A DNA stretch of 64,000 nt, from positions 1 to 64,000 of the forward strand of contig NZ_SPHY01000004.1 of assembly GCF_004796535.1 (NCBI RefSeq), in the 5' to 3' direction. Shown piece by piece: positions 27,220 to 36,341 of this stretch (position 1 is the stretch's first letter; each line of letters begins with the position of its first letter). The position numbers were made by a program, and so were the translations under genes. The notes beneath the pieces are model-generated. The model was not told where the DNA came from. It did no database searches and saw nothing but the letters and a program-made list of their open reading frames with translations. This DNA is from Sphingomonas flavalba. Its GTDB lineage: Bacteria > Pseudomonadota > Alphaproteobacteria > Sphingomonadales > Sphingomonadaceae.

Positions 27220-27243
27220 CGGCTCTGTCCCCACCGAAAATCG

Positions 27244-28439
27244 TTACCAGCGGAAGCTGGCCGCCACGCCAAACACACGTGGCATGGCGTAACGCGACTG
27301 CACAATCCCCAGCGAGGCGAAGGACGGACCACCGTAGGTGCGGTTCTTGCGGTTGCCGATATTGTCGACGAAGGCCCGCAGGTCCCAGCCGCTGTCGAGC
27401 GTCAGCGCGATCGACGCATTATGCTTGAAATAGCCTTCCAGCGCAGTCCCCGGATCGCCGAAATTCCCGGAGAAGCGGGCGCTGCGCGCCTCGAAATTCC
27501 AGTCGAACGCCACCTCGCCGGTGCCCTCGATCGGCACGGTATAGGTCAGCCCGCCGCTGCCGCTCCATTTCGGGGCGAAGGCCATGCTGCGATCGTCGAC
27601 CACCAGGTCGCCGTTCGGCGCGGCCTTGGCCACGTCGAAGATCTTGGTCTTCAGATAGGCGGCCGATCCGTAAATGGTCAGTTCCGGCAGGACGCGCGCC
27701 TCGATCTCCGTCTCGAAGCCATAGGCCCTGGCGTCCTGGTTGGAGATCAGGCCGACCAGCCCGAAATAGTTGAACACCTGGTAGTCGTTGTAATCATAGT
27801 AGAAGATGCTGGAATTAATACGTAGCTTGCGGTCAAGCAGCGTGATCTTCTCGCCGACCTCGAAGGCATGCAGCGTCTCGTCGCCATAGGGAATCTGGCT
27901 AAGCGACGTATTGTCCGGATAGAAGCCGTTGTTGAAGCCGCCGCCTTTCGTGCCCCGCGATACGCTGGCATAGAGGAGGGTATCGGCGTTCGGCTTGTAA
28001 TCCAGCTGGATCTTGCCGGACACCAGCCAGGCGTCATAACCAAGCGCGAACGGGTTGGGCGTGCCGTCGCCGCCGTCCGCCTTCAGGAAGCACGACCCCG
28101 GCTGCCCGCTGTCGCAGGTCCGGAAGGCCGCGTTGTCCGCGTCCTTGAAGGTCTTGTCGTCATGGGTCACCCGCACGCCGGCGAGCAGGGTCAGTTCCGG
28201 CGTCAGGTCGTGCTCGACCTGCCCGAAGGCGGAGATCGAATTGGTGCGCAGCCGCCAGTCGGCGTTCAGCGACAGCGGGAACACGGCACCGTTGTACATG
28301 CCGTCCGCGGCCGGCGGGTCGACCGGGAAGTTGAACACCGCGCTCGGCTGGTTCTTGCCGGTCGCGCGCAGCGCATAGACGCCGACGGTCCAGTCGGTGG
28401 TCGCGCCGTCGTGGAACAGCCGGAATTCCTTTGCCCCGA
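27244..28439 (-). pseudogene. TonB-dependent receptor, C-terminal half only
   Basis: About 398 residues of the beta-barrel are present, from KEFRLFHDGATTDWTVGVYA to the normal terminus FGVAASFRW. TLLAGVRVTHDDKTFKD, ASVSRGTKGGGFNNGFYP and DWNFEARSARFSGNFGDP are all typical of iron/substrate receptors of the FecA-like group. No plug, TonB box or signal peptide precedes it. Instead the DNA switches at about 28440 to the middle of a LysR gene in another frame. The missing roughly 350 residues mean no functional receptor can be made. It looks like one side of a deletion. Confidence 0.75.
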
Positions 28440-29033
28440 TATCTGCGCCGGCAGGATCGCCTTCTCCCGGGCCAGCGCGTGGCTTTCGGGGACGAACAGA
28501 GAAAAGGGCTGACGCGTGGTCGCCAGGATCTTCAGCGGAACATCCTGCGCGGTGTCGAACAGAAGGCCGAACTGCGCGCTGTCGTTCAGCACCAGATTCT
28601 GCGCCTCGTCGCCATCGACGGTGCGCATCTCGATGTTGATGTCGGGGAACCTGCCGCACACCGCCGCGAACGCCTTCAGGAAGCGGCCGGCGAGCAGCCC
28701 CTGCGCGACGACGACGCGGATCGTCGACGATCGCGTGCTGCGCAGGTCGGCGAGGCGGACCATCAGTTCCTGATGCTCGACAACGCGGCGGTCGTAATAT
28801 TCGACCAGCAACTGGCCGGCTTCGGTCAGCTGGACCTTGTACGACCCCTTGACGACCAGATCGATGCTGAGCACGCGCTCGAGCAGCTTGATCTGCCGGC
28901 TGATCGAAGAGGCGGCGACACCGAGGTAATCGGCGGCGGCGCGCATCGAGCCATGGCGCGCGCATAACGACAGATATTGCAGCCGATGATCCTGGACGCT
29001 GATCTCGTAGGTGCGGCGGCTTACACCTGGCAT
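28440..29033 (-). pseudogene. LysR-type regulator, truncated after about 198 residues
   Basis: An intact LysR HTH (about 15-75: YLSLCARHGSMRAAADYLGV followed by SSISRQIKLLERVL) and the first lobe of the effector domain (TIRVVVAQGLLAGRFLK ... LFVPESHALAREKAILP) are present. At about 28440 similarity stops. The frame then runs 57 nonsense residues inside TonB-receptor DNA before a stop at 28266. LysR proteins are about 300 residues, so the second lobe is missing. The start ATG abuts the TAG of the NTF2-like gene upstream. The product may still bind DNA but should not sense an effector normally. Confidence 0.75.
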
Positions 29034-29534
29034 CTAGCTGTCCACTCTCCGCCGGCCGCGGGCCGCTGCCTGGGGCCGCATGCCACGTCGGCGCGGGATC
29101 CGCATCGTGTCGATCTCGTCGATCGAAGGCGCGAATTCCAGTTCGGTCAGCAGCAGGTCCTGCTCGGCGAAGAAGAAATCGCGGGACACGAACCAGTCGC
29201 CGTCCACCTCCTGCCAGATCATCAGCACGCGGTGGATCTCGATCTCTCCGCTGGTCAGCGTGTTGCGGTTGGTGATGTTGCCGAACGCCACCTTGCCGAC
29301 CACGGTGAGCGCGTCGAGCTCGATGTCGATCCGGCAGCACGCGCTCCGCGCCTCGGTGAAGATGCGGGTGATCGCCTTGTGGCCGACCTGGGCCGGCAGG
29401 TCCCGCCCTTCCATCACCGCGTCGGGCAGATAGAAATCCCGGACCATCGCGGGGATCCGCTTCGCGCGGAAACGGCTCTCGAACTGCCTGCACTTGCTGG
29501 CCACCCGCTGCGAAACGGCCTCTACACCAGACAT
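29034..29534 (-). CDS. NTF2/SnoaL-like protein (166 aa)
   Basis: Cone-shaped NTF2-like fold inferred from SKCRQFESRFRAKRIPAMVR, FYLPDAVMEGRD, GHKAITRIFTEAR, VGKVAFGNITNRN and IWQEVDGDWFVSRDFFF, the usual pattern of a small alpha+beta barrel. No catalytic Asp-His pair can be picked out with certainty. Arg-rich residues at the C-terminus (RRRGMRPQAAARGRRR) are odd for the family and could reflect decay near the rearranged region. ATG 29534 is preferred over one five codons earlier. It sits between another SnoaL-like gene and the broken LysR gene. Confidence 0.65.
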   Translation of the reverse strand: MSGVEAVSQRVASKCRQFESRFRAKRIPAMVRDFYLPDAVMEGRDLPAQVGHKAITRIFTEARSACCRIDIELDALTVVGKVAFGNITNRNTLTSGEIEIHRVLMIWQEVDGDWFVSRDFFFAEQDLLLTELEFAPSIDEIDTMRIPRRRGMRPQAAARGRRRVDS

Positions 29535-29585
29535 CCGGAACCACTCCATCCCATGCAGAAATCCGTGACGGCCAGCGGCGGCGGG

Positions 29586-30008
29586 CTAGCTGCCAAGGGC
29601 GTCCACCACCGCCGCCGTGTCAAGAAACTCCTCGAAACTCGTCATCAGGCCGTCCTTCACCCGATAGACGTGCACCCATTCCACGCGGTATTCCCGACCC
29701 GTCGCCAGCGACACGCTGTGCTCCACGCCGCGTCCCAGCACGCTGCCGTCCGCCGCCCCACCGGCAATGCCGACCAGCGCGGACGGCGTCATCTCCTTGA
29801 TGCGGATGGTTTCCGCCGCGCGGGCGAAAAACTGCCTTACCCCGTCATGGCCGCGGAACGCGCCGGCGAAGGGAATCCTGTCCTCCGGCCCATAGTATGT
29901 CCAGGTGATGTCCGGCGCGAGCATGGCGAACGCCCCGTCCATGTCGCCGGCGCCGAACGCGGTGAAGAACCGCCTGACGACGTCGGCACTATCCTGGGGA
30001 CTCGTCAT
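29586..30008 (-). CDS. SnoaL-like NTF2-family protein (140 aa)
   Basis: Ketosteroid-isomerase-like/SnoaL fold: RRFFTAFGAGDMDGAFAML, PDITWTYYGPEDRIPFAG, FRGHDGVRQFFARAAETI, VEWVHVYRVKDGLMTSFEEF. The same motifs (TWTYYGPPDKLPFGG, HVFKVRDGKIVSFEEF) occur in the N-terminal domain of the cytochrome c fusion at 36342-37448, so the two are paralogues in one neighbourhood. The substrate is unknown. It is the first gene of the minus-strand series that includes the second NTF2 protein, LysR fragment and amidohydrolase, and is divergent from the APC permease gene (238 bp between starts). Confidence 0.8.
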   Translation of the reverse strand: MTSPQDSADVVRRFFTAFGAGDMDGAFAMLAPDITWTYYGPEDRIPFAGAFRGHDGVRQFFARAAETIRIKEMTPSALVGIAGGAADGSVLGRGVEHSVSLATGREYRVEWVHVYRVKDGLMTSFEEFLDTAAVVDALGS

Positions 30009-30246
30009 CGCGACACCTCATCGAAGCTGGCGCGCCGGTGGGGGCGGTTCCCCGGCGGGCCGATTGATCCGGCGCGGATTGATGACGATACCGGCCTGAA
30101 GGTCAATATCGGCAGCCAGAGCGGTTGTTGCGCCGCCGGCAACATTTTCGCCGCCGGGCGGGATTGAGCGTTTGCGCTATTCCCGCGAAGCATGCGCCGG
30201 ATGATGGTGCGCGCTCGCCACGCATCCGCAGCCGGAGGCCGATATA

Positions 30247-31716
30247 TTGCACGACACGACCACCACACCACCCGCCGCGGCGGAAGATCGGCTTTCGGAA
30301 GGCGTGCTGGGCAGCGTCGACATCACCTTCATGGTGCTGGCGGTGGCGGCGCCGATGGCGATCGTGGTGGCGACGATGCCGATCGCCTTCGCGCTCGGCA
30401 ACGGCATGGGGGTCGCCGGGACGTATGCGATGTCCGGGCTGGCGATCACGCTGTTCGCCATCGGCTATGTCCGCCTCATCCCCTACATCCGCAATGCGGG
30501 GGCGTTCTACGCGATCATCTCGCAGACCTTCGGAAAGGTCGTCGGGCTTGGCGGCTCCTACGTGGCGCTGGTCTCCTACATGGCGCTGAGCTGCGCGACG
30601 CTGGGGGCACTGTCCTATTTCCTCACCGGCTTCCTGCACACGCTCGGCCTGGATTTCCTGCACTGGGGCGCGGTGGCGCTGGCGACCGTCGCCATTCTCG
30701 CCACCCTGTCCTATTTCCGCATCGATTTCACCGCGAAGCTGCTGGCGGTGGCGCTGGGTGCGGAGGTGCTGGCCATTCTCCTGCTCGATTTCGCCATCCT
30801 GCATGCAGAGGGTCTCGGCACGCCGCGCGCGGTGTTCGCACCTTCGGTCGTCTTCGCGCCGGGCTTCGGCGTCGCCGCGATCTATGCGTTCAACTCGGTG
30901 ATCGGCTTCGAGGCGACGGCGATCTATCAGGAAGAGGCCCGCAACCCGCGGGTGAGCATTCCGCGCGCAACCTATGCCGCGATCGTCGTCATCTGCCTGT
31001 TCTACGTGTTCACCGCCTACGCCTTCGCCGTCGCCAACGGGCCGGGCATCGCGGCGATCGCGGGCAAGGATCCCGGTGCGTTCGTCTTCGGCATGGCCCG
31101 TCATTATCTGGGCCGCGAGGCGGAGACCGTTCTGTCGCTGCTGGTGATCAGCAGCGCCTTCGCCGCCGCGCTCGGCCTGTTCAACAACAGCACCCGCTAC
31201 ATGTTCGCGCTCGCCCGCGACGGCGTGCTGCCGGCCTTCCTCGCCCGCACGCGCAAAGCGAACGGCGCGCCGTTCAACGCCGGCCTGCCGATCGTCGCCG
31301 TCCTCTCGATCGTCATCATCCTGTTCGCGCTGGCCGGGCTTGATCCGCTGCTGTCGCTGACCACCGCGCTCACCGGCTTCGGCTCCGTCGGGCTGATGGC
31401 GCTGCTATGCGTCACCGCCTTCGCCGTGCCGTTCTTCCTGCGCGCCGAAACCGGCGGCTTTGGCCGCGTGTCGCTCTTTCCCTTCGCGGGCGGGCTGCTG
31501 CTGCTCGCCGGCACGGTCATGTCGGTCGGCAACTACCCGCTGCTGACCGGCACGGATTCGGTGCTCGTCAACCGCCTGCCGATCCTGCTGGTGGTGATCG
31601 CGCTGGCCGGCGGGCTGCAGGCGGTGGCGCTGCGCCGTCGCCGGCCGGACATCTTCGCGCGCATCGGCTCCAGCCGGATCGCCGGCCAACCATCCAGCCA
31701 GGAGAAGACCCCATGA
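30247..31716 (+). CDS. APC-family amino acid/amine permease (489 aa)
   Basis: Inner-membrane transporter with 12 apparent helices. The first is unwound at VAAPMAIVVATMP. FNSVIGFEATAIYQEEARNP is the conserved helix-6/loop region of APC carriers. The start is a TTG at 30247, the only start codon before the first helix with a plausible site (GGAGG about nine bases upstream). Its stop overlaps the ATG of the aldehyde dehydrogenase (ATGA). With the dehydrogenase and the flavoproteins on the other strand it probably imports an amine or amino acid that is oxidised to an aldehyde. Confidence 0.88.
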   Translation: MHDTTTTPPAAAEDRLSEGVLGSVDITFMVLAVAAPMAIVVATMPIAFALGNGMGVAGTYAMSGLAITLFAIGYVRLIPYIRNAGAFYAIISQTFGKVVGLGGSYVALVSYMALSCATLGALSYFLTGFLHTLGLDFLHWGAVALATVAILATLSYFRIDFTAKLLAVALGAEVLAILLLDFAILHAEGLGTPRAVFAPSVVFAPGFGVAAIYAFNSVIGFEATAIYQEEARNPRVSIPRATYAAIVVICLFYVFTAYAFAVANGPGIAAIAGKDPGAFVFGMARHYLGREAETVLSLLVISSAFAAALGLFNNSTRYMFALARDGVLPAFLARTRKANGAPFNAGLPIVAVLSIVIILFALAGLDPLLSLTTALTGFGSVGLMALLCVTAFAVPFFLRAETGGFGRVSLFPFAGGLLLLAGTVMSVGNYPLLTGTDSVLVNRLPILLVVIALAGGLQAVALRRRRPDIFARIGSSRIAGQPSSQEKTP

Positions 31717-33221
31717 CCACAGCCAACGACCTTTCGCTGCTCAGCGCCAAGGCGGCCGCTTTCATCTCCGGCGAAAAGGCGCTGTTCATCGACGGCGAAT
31801 GGCGCCCGGCCGAAACCGGAGAGACGCTGCCGGTGATCGACCCGAGCAGCGGCCGGGAAGTCGGCCGGATCGCGCAGGCGGGCGCCGCCGACGTCGACGC
31901 GGCGGTGCGGGCGGCACGGCGCGGGCTGGAAGATTCGGCCTGGGCGCGAATGCGCCCCCATCGGCGCGAGGAGATCATGCTGCGGCTGGCCGAGCTGATC
32001 GGCGCCGAAGCCCAGGCGCTCGCCGAGATAGAGACCGTCAACAGCGGCAAGCTGATCAGCAACACCCGGCTGTTCGACGCCGACCTGTCCGTCCACACGC
32101 TGCGCTACATGGCCGGCTGGGCGACGAAGCTGCACGGCGAGACGATGGACCTGTCCGTCCCCTATCTGCCGGACGTCCGCTTCAACGGCTTCACCCGCCG
32201 CTTTCCGATCGGCGTCGTCGCCGCGATCACGCCGTGGAACGTGCCGCTGTGCCAGGCGGTGTGGAAGCTGGCGCCAGTGCTGGCGACGGGCTGCACCCTG
32301 GTGCTCAAGCCGTCCGAGTTCACCTCGCTGACCGCGCTGCGCCTGGCCGAGCTGTGCGACGAGGCCGGCGTGCCGCCGGGGGTGGTGAACGTTGTCACCG
32401 GCGTCGGGGAAGTGACCGGCAAGGCGCTGGTCGAGCATCCGGGCGTCGACAAGATCAGCTTCACCGGCTCGACCCGCGTCGGGCTGGAGATCGCCGCGCA
32501 GGCAGCCAGCACCTTCAAGAGCTACAATCTGGAACTCGGCGGGAAATCCCCGCTGATCATCGCCGAGGACGCCGATCTCGAAAAGGCCATTCCCGGCGCG
32601 GCATGGGCGATCTACGGCAATTCGGGGCAGAATTGCTGCGCCGGTTCGCGCGCGCTGATCCACGCGAGGCATTTCGACCGGGTGGTCGCGGGCGTGGCGG
32701 ACATCGCCGCGTCGGTCCGCCTCGGTCCCGGCCTCGACCCGGCGTCGATGATGGGGCCGCTGGTGCGCGACAGCCACCGCGCCCGCGTCGCGCAGCATGT
32801 CGAGCGGGCGCGCGCCGCCGGCGCGCAGGTCATCGGCGGCGAAAGCGTCGACGGCGCCGGCAGCTATTTCACCCCCGCGGTGATCACCGGCCTCGATCAC
32901 ACCCATCCGACAGTGCAGCAGGAGATCTTCGGCCCGGTGCTGTGCGCCTTTGCGTTCAGGGACGACGACGAGGCCCTGCGCATCGCCAACGACACGCGGT
33001 TCGGGCTCGGCGCCAGCATCTGGACGGAGGGGCTGCAAAGGGCCAACCGCTATTTCGAGCGGCTGAAGGCCGGCACGGTCTGGATCAACACCCACAACAT
33101 CCTCGACCTTGCCCTGCCGTTCGGCGGCACCAAGGAATCGGGGGTCGGCTTCGAACTGGGCCGCGAAGGCGTGTTCTCGCACACCGTGGTCCGCGCCGGG
33201 GTGATGCCGGTCGCGGACTGA
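31713..33221 (+). CDS. NAD(P)-dependent aldehyde dehydrogenase (502 aa)
   Basis: Complete ALDH-superfamily enzyme. It has ITPWNVPLCQAVWKLAPVLA for the NAD-binding start, FTGSTRVGLEIA, catalytic Glu in NLELGGKSPLI (about 272) and catalytic Cys in SGQNCCAGSR (about 309). PFGGTKESGVGFELG lies near the end. It is most like betaine-aldehyde/phenylacetaldehyde-type dehydrogenases by motif, but the substrate cannot be read off. It overlaps the permease by 4 bases, and only 8 bases separate it from the convergent DadA-like gene. It would oxidise the aldehyde left after amine oxidation. Confidence 0.92.
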   Translation: MTTANDLSLLSAKAAAFISGEKALFIDGEWRPAETGETLPVIDPSSGREVGRIAQAGAADVDAAVRAARRGLEDSAWARMRPHRREEIMLRLAELIGAEAQALAEIETVNSGKLISNTRLFDADLSVHTLRYMAGWATKLHGETMDLSVPYLPDVRFNGFTRRFPIGVVAAITPWNVPLCQAVWKLAPVLATGCTLVLKPSEFTSLTALRLAELCDEAGVPPGVVNVVTGVGEVTGKALVEHPGVDKISFTGSTRVGLEIAAQAASTFKSYNLELGGKSPLIIAEDADLEKAIPGAAWAIYGNSGQNCCAGSRALIHARHFDRVVAGVADIAASVRLGPGLDPASMMGPLVRDSHRARVAQHVERARAAGAQVIGGESVDGAGSYFTPAVITGLDHTHPTVQQEIFGPVLCAFAFRDDDEALRIANDTRFGLGASIWTEGLQRANRYFERLKAGTVWINTHNILDLALPFGGTKESGVGFELGREGVFSHTVVRAGVMPVAD

Positions 33222-33229
33222 GGGCGCGC

Positions 33230-34531
33230 CTACAGCCGCTCCAGCCGGTACGGTGCCGGATCGACGATCGGCGCCGAGCCCGTCGCGAGGTCGGCGGCAA
33301 GCTGCCCCGCCGCCGGCGATGTTCCGAAGCCGTGCCCGGAAAAGCCGGAGGCGAGGGTCAGGCCCGGCAGCTTCGCCACCGGCGCGATCACCGGCAGCGA
33401 ATCCGGAGTGACGTCGATCATCCCGGCCCAGGCCTGCCGGACCACCGCCTGGCCGAAAACCGGCCAGGCCGCGGCAAGGTTGCGCATCGCCTCCGCGTTC
33501 AGGCCCGCGTTGACCGGCGGGTCCATCGTCCGCACCCGTTCGAACGGCGACGGCGAACCCGCGCGCCAGCGGCGCGGCAGCGCCAGGTCGTCCAGCAGGG
33601 CGCGGCCCAGCGACAGCCTGATGCTTTTCCACTGCGTCCGCAGCATCGGCAGGTAGCGCAGCCCGATCAGCAGATTGTCCAGCACCAGCGGCGCGACGAA
33701 GGCGCCGCGCTGGGTGATCGTGTAGCCGCCGTCATGGCTCTTGCGGAACGAGAAGTCCGGCGCGCCGACCGCGATGTCCGTCGGCCCCTCCATCGGCGCG
33801 GTGCGCAGCACGGACGCCACCACCGGCAGGGTCGGCAGCGCAACGCCGTGATTGCCGAGGAAACGACGCGACCACAATCCCCCCGCCAGTATGACCTGGT
33901 TGCAGCGCAGCTCGCCGCGTTCGGTGACGACGCCGCTGACCCGGCCGGCGGTCGTCGACAGGGTCCGCACCGCGCAATTCTCGACGATCACCGCGCCAAG
34001 TGCCATCGCCCTGCTGGCGATCGCGCTCGATGCGAGCGTCGGCTCCGCGCGCCCGTCGGTGGACGTGAAGATGCCCCCTGCCCAGCCCCCCGTCCCGCCC
34101 GGCACCAGTCGGTCGATGTCGGCGGCGGACAACAGCCGCGAGTCCGGCGACGCCGCGCCGACCCGCTGCAGCCACCCGCGATGCGCCGCCATTTCCGCAT
34201 CGGTACGCGCTATGTACATGATGCCAGCGCGGCGATAGCCGACATCCGCGCCCACCCGCTCGGCCATCGCCGCCCATAGCCGGTCGGACGCGAGCGCGAG
34301 CGGCAGGTCGTCCTCCTCCCGCCCCATCTTGCGGACCCAGCCGAGGTTGCGCGAGGACTGTTCTCCGGCGATCCGGCCCTTTTCCAGCACCACCGCCGGA
34401 ATGCCGCGCTCGGCCAGGGTCAAGGCCGCGGTAAGGCCGATGATGCCGCCGCCGATGATCGCCACCGTCGTCGTCGCCGGCAGCGTCCCGCCGGTCCGGA
34501 CCGGAACGATGGCTGGGGCCCTGTTTTCCAT
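33230..34531 (-). CDS. DadA-like FAD-dependent amino acid oxidoreductase (433 aa)
   Basis: D-amino-acid dehydrogenase/glycine-oxidase fold. VAIIGGGIIGLTAALTLAER (about 24-43) is the FAD Rossmann motif, SSRNLGWVRKMG follows where DAO-type enzymes bind the flavin, and DSLPVIAPV with SGFSGHGFGTSPAAG closes the FAD site. No signal peptide. ATG 34531 is preferred over a TTG two codons before. It is the last gene of the minus-strand series flavoprotein / cytochrome / OCD-like / Rid. It is also the only D-amino-acid dehydrogenase candidate in the window that could oxidise cis-4-hydroxy-D-proline, although it lies outside that island. Confidence 0.85.
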   Translation of the reverse strand: MENRAPAIVPVRTGGTLPATTTVAIIGGGIIGLTAALTLAERGIPAVVLEKGRIAGEQSSRNLGWVRKMGREEDDLPLALASDRLWAAMAERVGADVGYRRAGIMYIARTDAEMAAHRGWLQRVGAASPDSRLLSAADIDRLVPGGTGGWAGGIFTSTDGRAEPTLASSAIASRAMALGAVIVENCAVRTLSTTAGRVSGVVTERGELRCNQVILAGGLWSRRFLGNHGVALPTLPVVASVLRTAPMEGPTDIAVGAPDFSFRKSHDGGYTITQRGAFVAPLVLDNLLIGLRYLPMLRTQWKSIRLSLGRALLDDLALPRRWRAGSPSPFERVRTMDPPVNAGLNAEAMRNLAAAWPVFGQAVVRQAWAGMIDVTPDSLPVIAPVAKLPGLTLASGFSGHGFGTSPAAGQLAADLATGSAPIVDPAPYRLERL

Positions 34532-34575
34532 CTTCAAACCCCCTATCCGGCGATTGCCTGCGCAGCCGCTGCCCG

Positions 34576-34998
34576 TCAGGCGGGAAGCACGATCTCTTCG
34601 ACATCGGCCGCCGACGCGCCGCGCCAGGCCGTTACCTCGATCTCCACCTTGAACGCGCTCGAGCCCAGCGGCGGAGAGGTCAGGGTCAGGGTCGGCTCGA
34701 TCCCGCGCATCCGCTCCGCATAGGCCGCCATTACCGCGTCGATATCCTCCGGGAACTGGATGAACACGCGCGCTGCGACGACATCGGCCAGGGTCGCGTC
34801 CACCGCCGCCAGCGCCCGCTCGATGTTGGCGAGCACCTGGCGCGTCTGCTCGGCCGGATCGGCGAGGATCAGCCCGGTCTGCGGATGGCGCCCGGCGGTG
34901 TTCGACACGAAGATCAGGTCGTCCACCGCGACGATGCGCGAATAGCTGCCCAGCGCCTCGGCCTTGGACCCCGTCTTGACCTTCACGATAGCGACCAT
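34576..34998 (-). CDS. Rid-family protein lacking the usual Arg (140 aa)
   Basis: YjgF/Rid fold: SYSRIVAVDDLIFVSNTAGR near the N-terminus, QVLANIERALAAVDATLADV in the middle and FKVEIEVTAW at the end. Where active RidA proteins have PARS with a substrate-binding Arg, this one reads PTLTLTSPPLGSS. Enamine deaminase activity is therefore doubtful, and it may belong to another Rid subgroup. It is 42 bp downstream of the OCD-like gene and 44 bp upstream of the DadA-like gene. A role with imines produced by the flavoproteins is plausible. Confidence 0.85.
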   Translation of the reverse strand: MVAIVKVKTGSKAEALGSYSRIVAVDDLIFVSNTAGRHPQTGLILADPAEQTRQVLANIERALAAVDATLADVVAARVFIQFPEDIDAVMAAYAERMRGIEPTLTLTSPPLGSSAFKVEIEVTAWRGASAADVEEIVLPA

Positions 34999-35040
34999 GC
35001 CGCCCGCTCCCTTAATGAATGTCGGTGGAATCCGCCCAGC

Positions 35041-36210
35041 TCAGCGCAGCGCCGGCTGCTCCCACAGGTTGAGCCTGACGCCGATGCCGTTCCGCACCGC
35101 ATTGCGATAGACGACGGTGCCCCAGGCCACGTCCTCCACCGGCATGCCGCCCACCGACATGATGATGATCTCGTCGTCGCCGGTGCGCCCCGCCGCCTCG
35201 CCGGCGACGATCTTGCCGAGGTCCTCGAGCGCGCTGCGCGGCACCCGGCCTTCCGCGACCAGATCGAGGTAGCGGATGCCAACGACCGGAACCAGCTTGT
35301 GGACCGGCTTGGGGTTTTCCTCGTACCAGGCTTCATAGAGGCCGGGATTGTCCAGCACCTTGCGGACATCGGCCGCCTCCATACCTTCGTCGACATTGGT
35401 GAGCGAGGGCATCGACAGGAAGGTCCCGGGGCTGACCCATTCCCGCTTCACCGTCGGGTAGAGCGACGGATCGCCGATCGCGCCGGACTGGCAGAAGGTG
35501 ACGATGTCGGATTCGCGCACCACCGCCTCGACGCTGTCGACGACCTGCACGTTGGTGACCTGCGGGTAGGTTTCCGCCAGCCAAGCGAGGAAGGCGTCCA
35601 GGCTTTTCTGCCCGCGCCCCTTCACCTTCACCGTATCGATCTGCGGGCAGACCGCGATGAATGCCGCGAGCGAGGTCCTCGCCATGACCCCCGGCCCCAG
35701 AATGCCGACCACCCTGGAATCCTTCCGCGCCAGATGGCGCGCGCCCACCCCCGGCACGGCGCCGGTGCGATAGGCCGAAAGCAGGTTCGCCGACATGAAG
35801 GCGAGCGGTGCGCCGCTGTCGGCGTCGTTCAGCACGAAGGTCAGGATCGAGCGCGGCAGGCCCTTGGAACGATTTTCGATATTGGAGCCGTACCATTTCA
35901 TTCCGGCGGTGCGGAAACGCCCGCCCAGATAGGCCGGCATCGCCATGAAGCGGCGGTCGGGCGTCGCCTTGGGCATGTCCGGGAACGGCGAATTGTCCGG
36001 GAAGATGATGACCGACCCGTGCGAATTGTTGTTGGCGCCGGCCATGCGGTAGTCGCCGTGGTAGAGGAGCGCGAACATCTCCTCCATCGTGTCGACGCAA
36101 GCCGCCATGTCGGTCACCCCGGCACGGATCATGTCCGCTTCGGACAGATAGAGGAAATCGATCCGCGTCGACGCGTCCGCTACCTGCGCTGTTTCTACGA
36201 CGCTATGCAT
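35041..36210 (-). CDS. Ornithine cyclodeaminase/mu-crystallin-family protein ('tyramine oxidase subunit B' type) (389 aa)
   Basis: NAD(P)-binding OCD/mu-crystallin fold. YLSEADMIRAGVTDMAACVD and MEEMFALLYHGDYRMAG open the protein, KWYGSNIENRSKGLPRS and SANLLSAYRTGAVPGVGARH are the conserved core, and VVGILGPGVMAR is the dinucleotide loop. The N-terminal pattern is that of proteins annotated as tyramine oxidase subunit B. That name implies an amine substrate but biochemical support is thin as far as I recall. ATG 36210 is chosen; an ATG at 36225 would add five residues. It fits an amine-oxidation operon. Confidence 0.8.
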   Translation of the reverse strand: MHSVVETAQVADASTRIDFLYLSEADMIRAGVTDMAACVDTMEEMFALLYHGDYRMAGANNNSHGSVIIFPDNSPFPDMPKATPDRRFMAMPAYLGGRFRTAGMKWYGSNIENRSKGLPRSILTFVLNDADSGAPLAFMSANLLSAYRTGAVPGVGARHLARKDSRVVGILGPGVMARTSLAAFIAVCPQIDTVKVKGRGQKSLDAFLAWLAETYPQVTNVQVVDSVEAVVRESDIVTFCQSGAIGDPSLYPTVKREWVSPGTFLSMPSLTNVDEGMEAADVRKVLDNPGLYEAWYEENPKPVHKLVPVVGIRYLDLVAEGRVPRSALEDLGKIVAGEAAGRTGDDEIIIMSVGGMPVEDVAWGTVVYRNAVRNGIGVRLNLWEQPALR

Positions 36211-36341
36211 GGGCGCTTCCCGCATGCGCGGTCGGCATATGGGCATAACCGCCATATGCGCGGGAATTCGGTCGCCTCGATATTTCCAATGCACGGGACT
36301 TTCTTCTTATGGTCATCGAAAATGCTCTCAATCTGGATTGA

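Noticed and set aside
27244-29544. A single 766-codon frame covering the TonB-receptor end and everything up to the NTF2-like gene
   Set aside because: Its N-terminal part is out of frame with the recognisable LysR and NTF2 proteins and has no family features. Only the part below about 28440 is receptor.
31533-33632. Long antisense frame opposite the aldehyde dehydrogenase
   Set aside because: Arg/Gly/Ala-rich composition with no motif; the plus strand encodes a complete ALDH with both catalytic residues.
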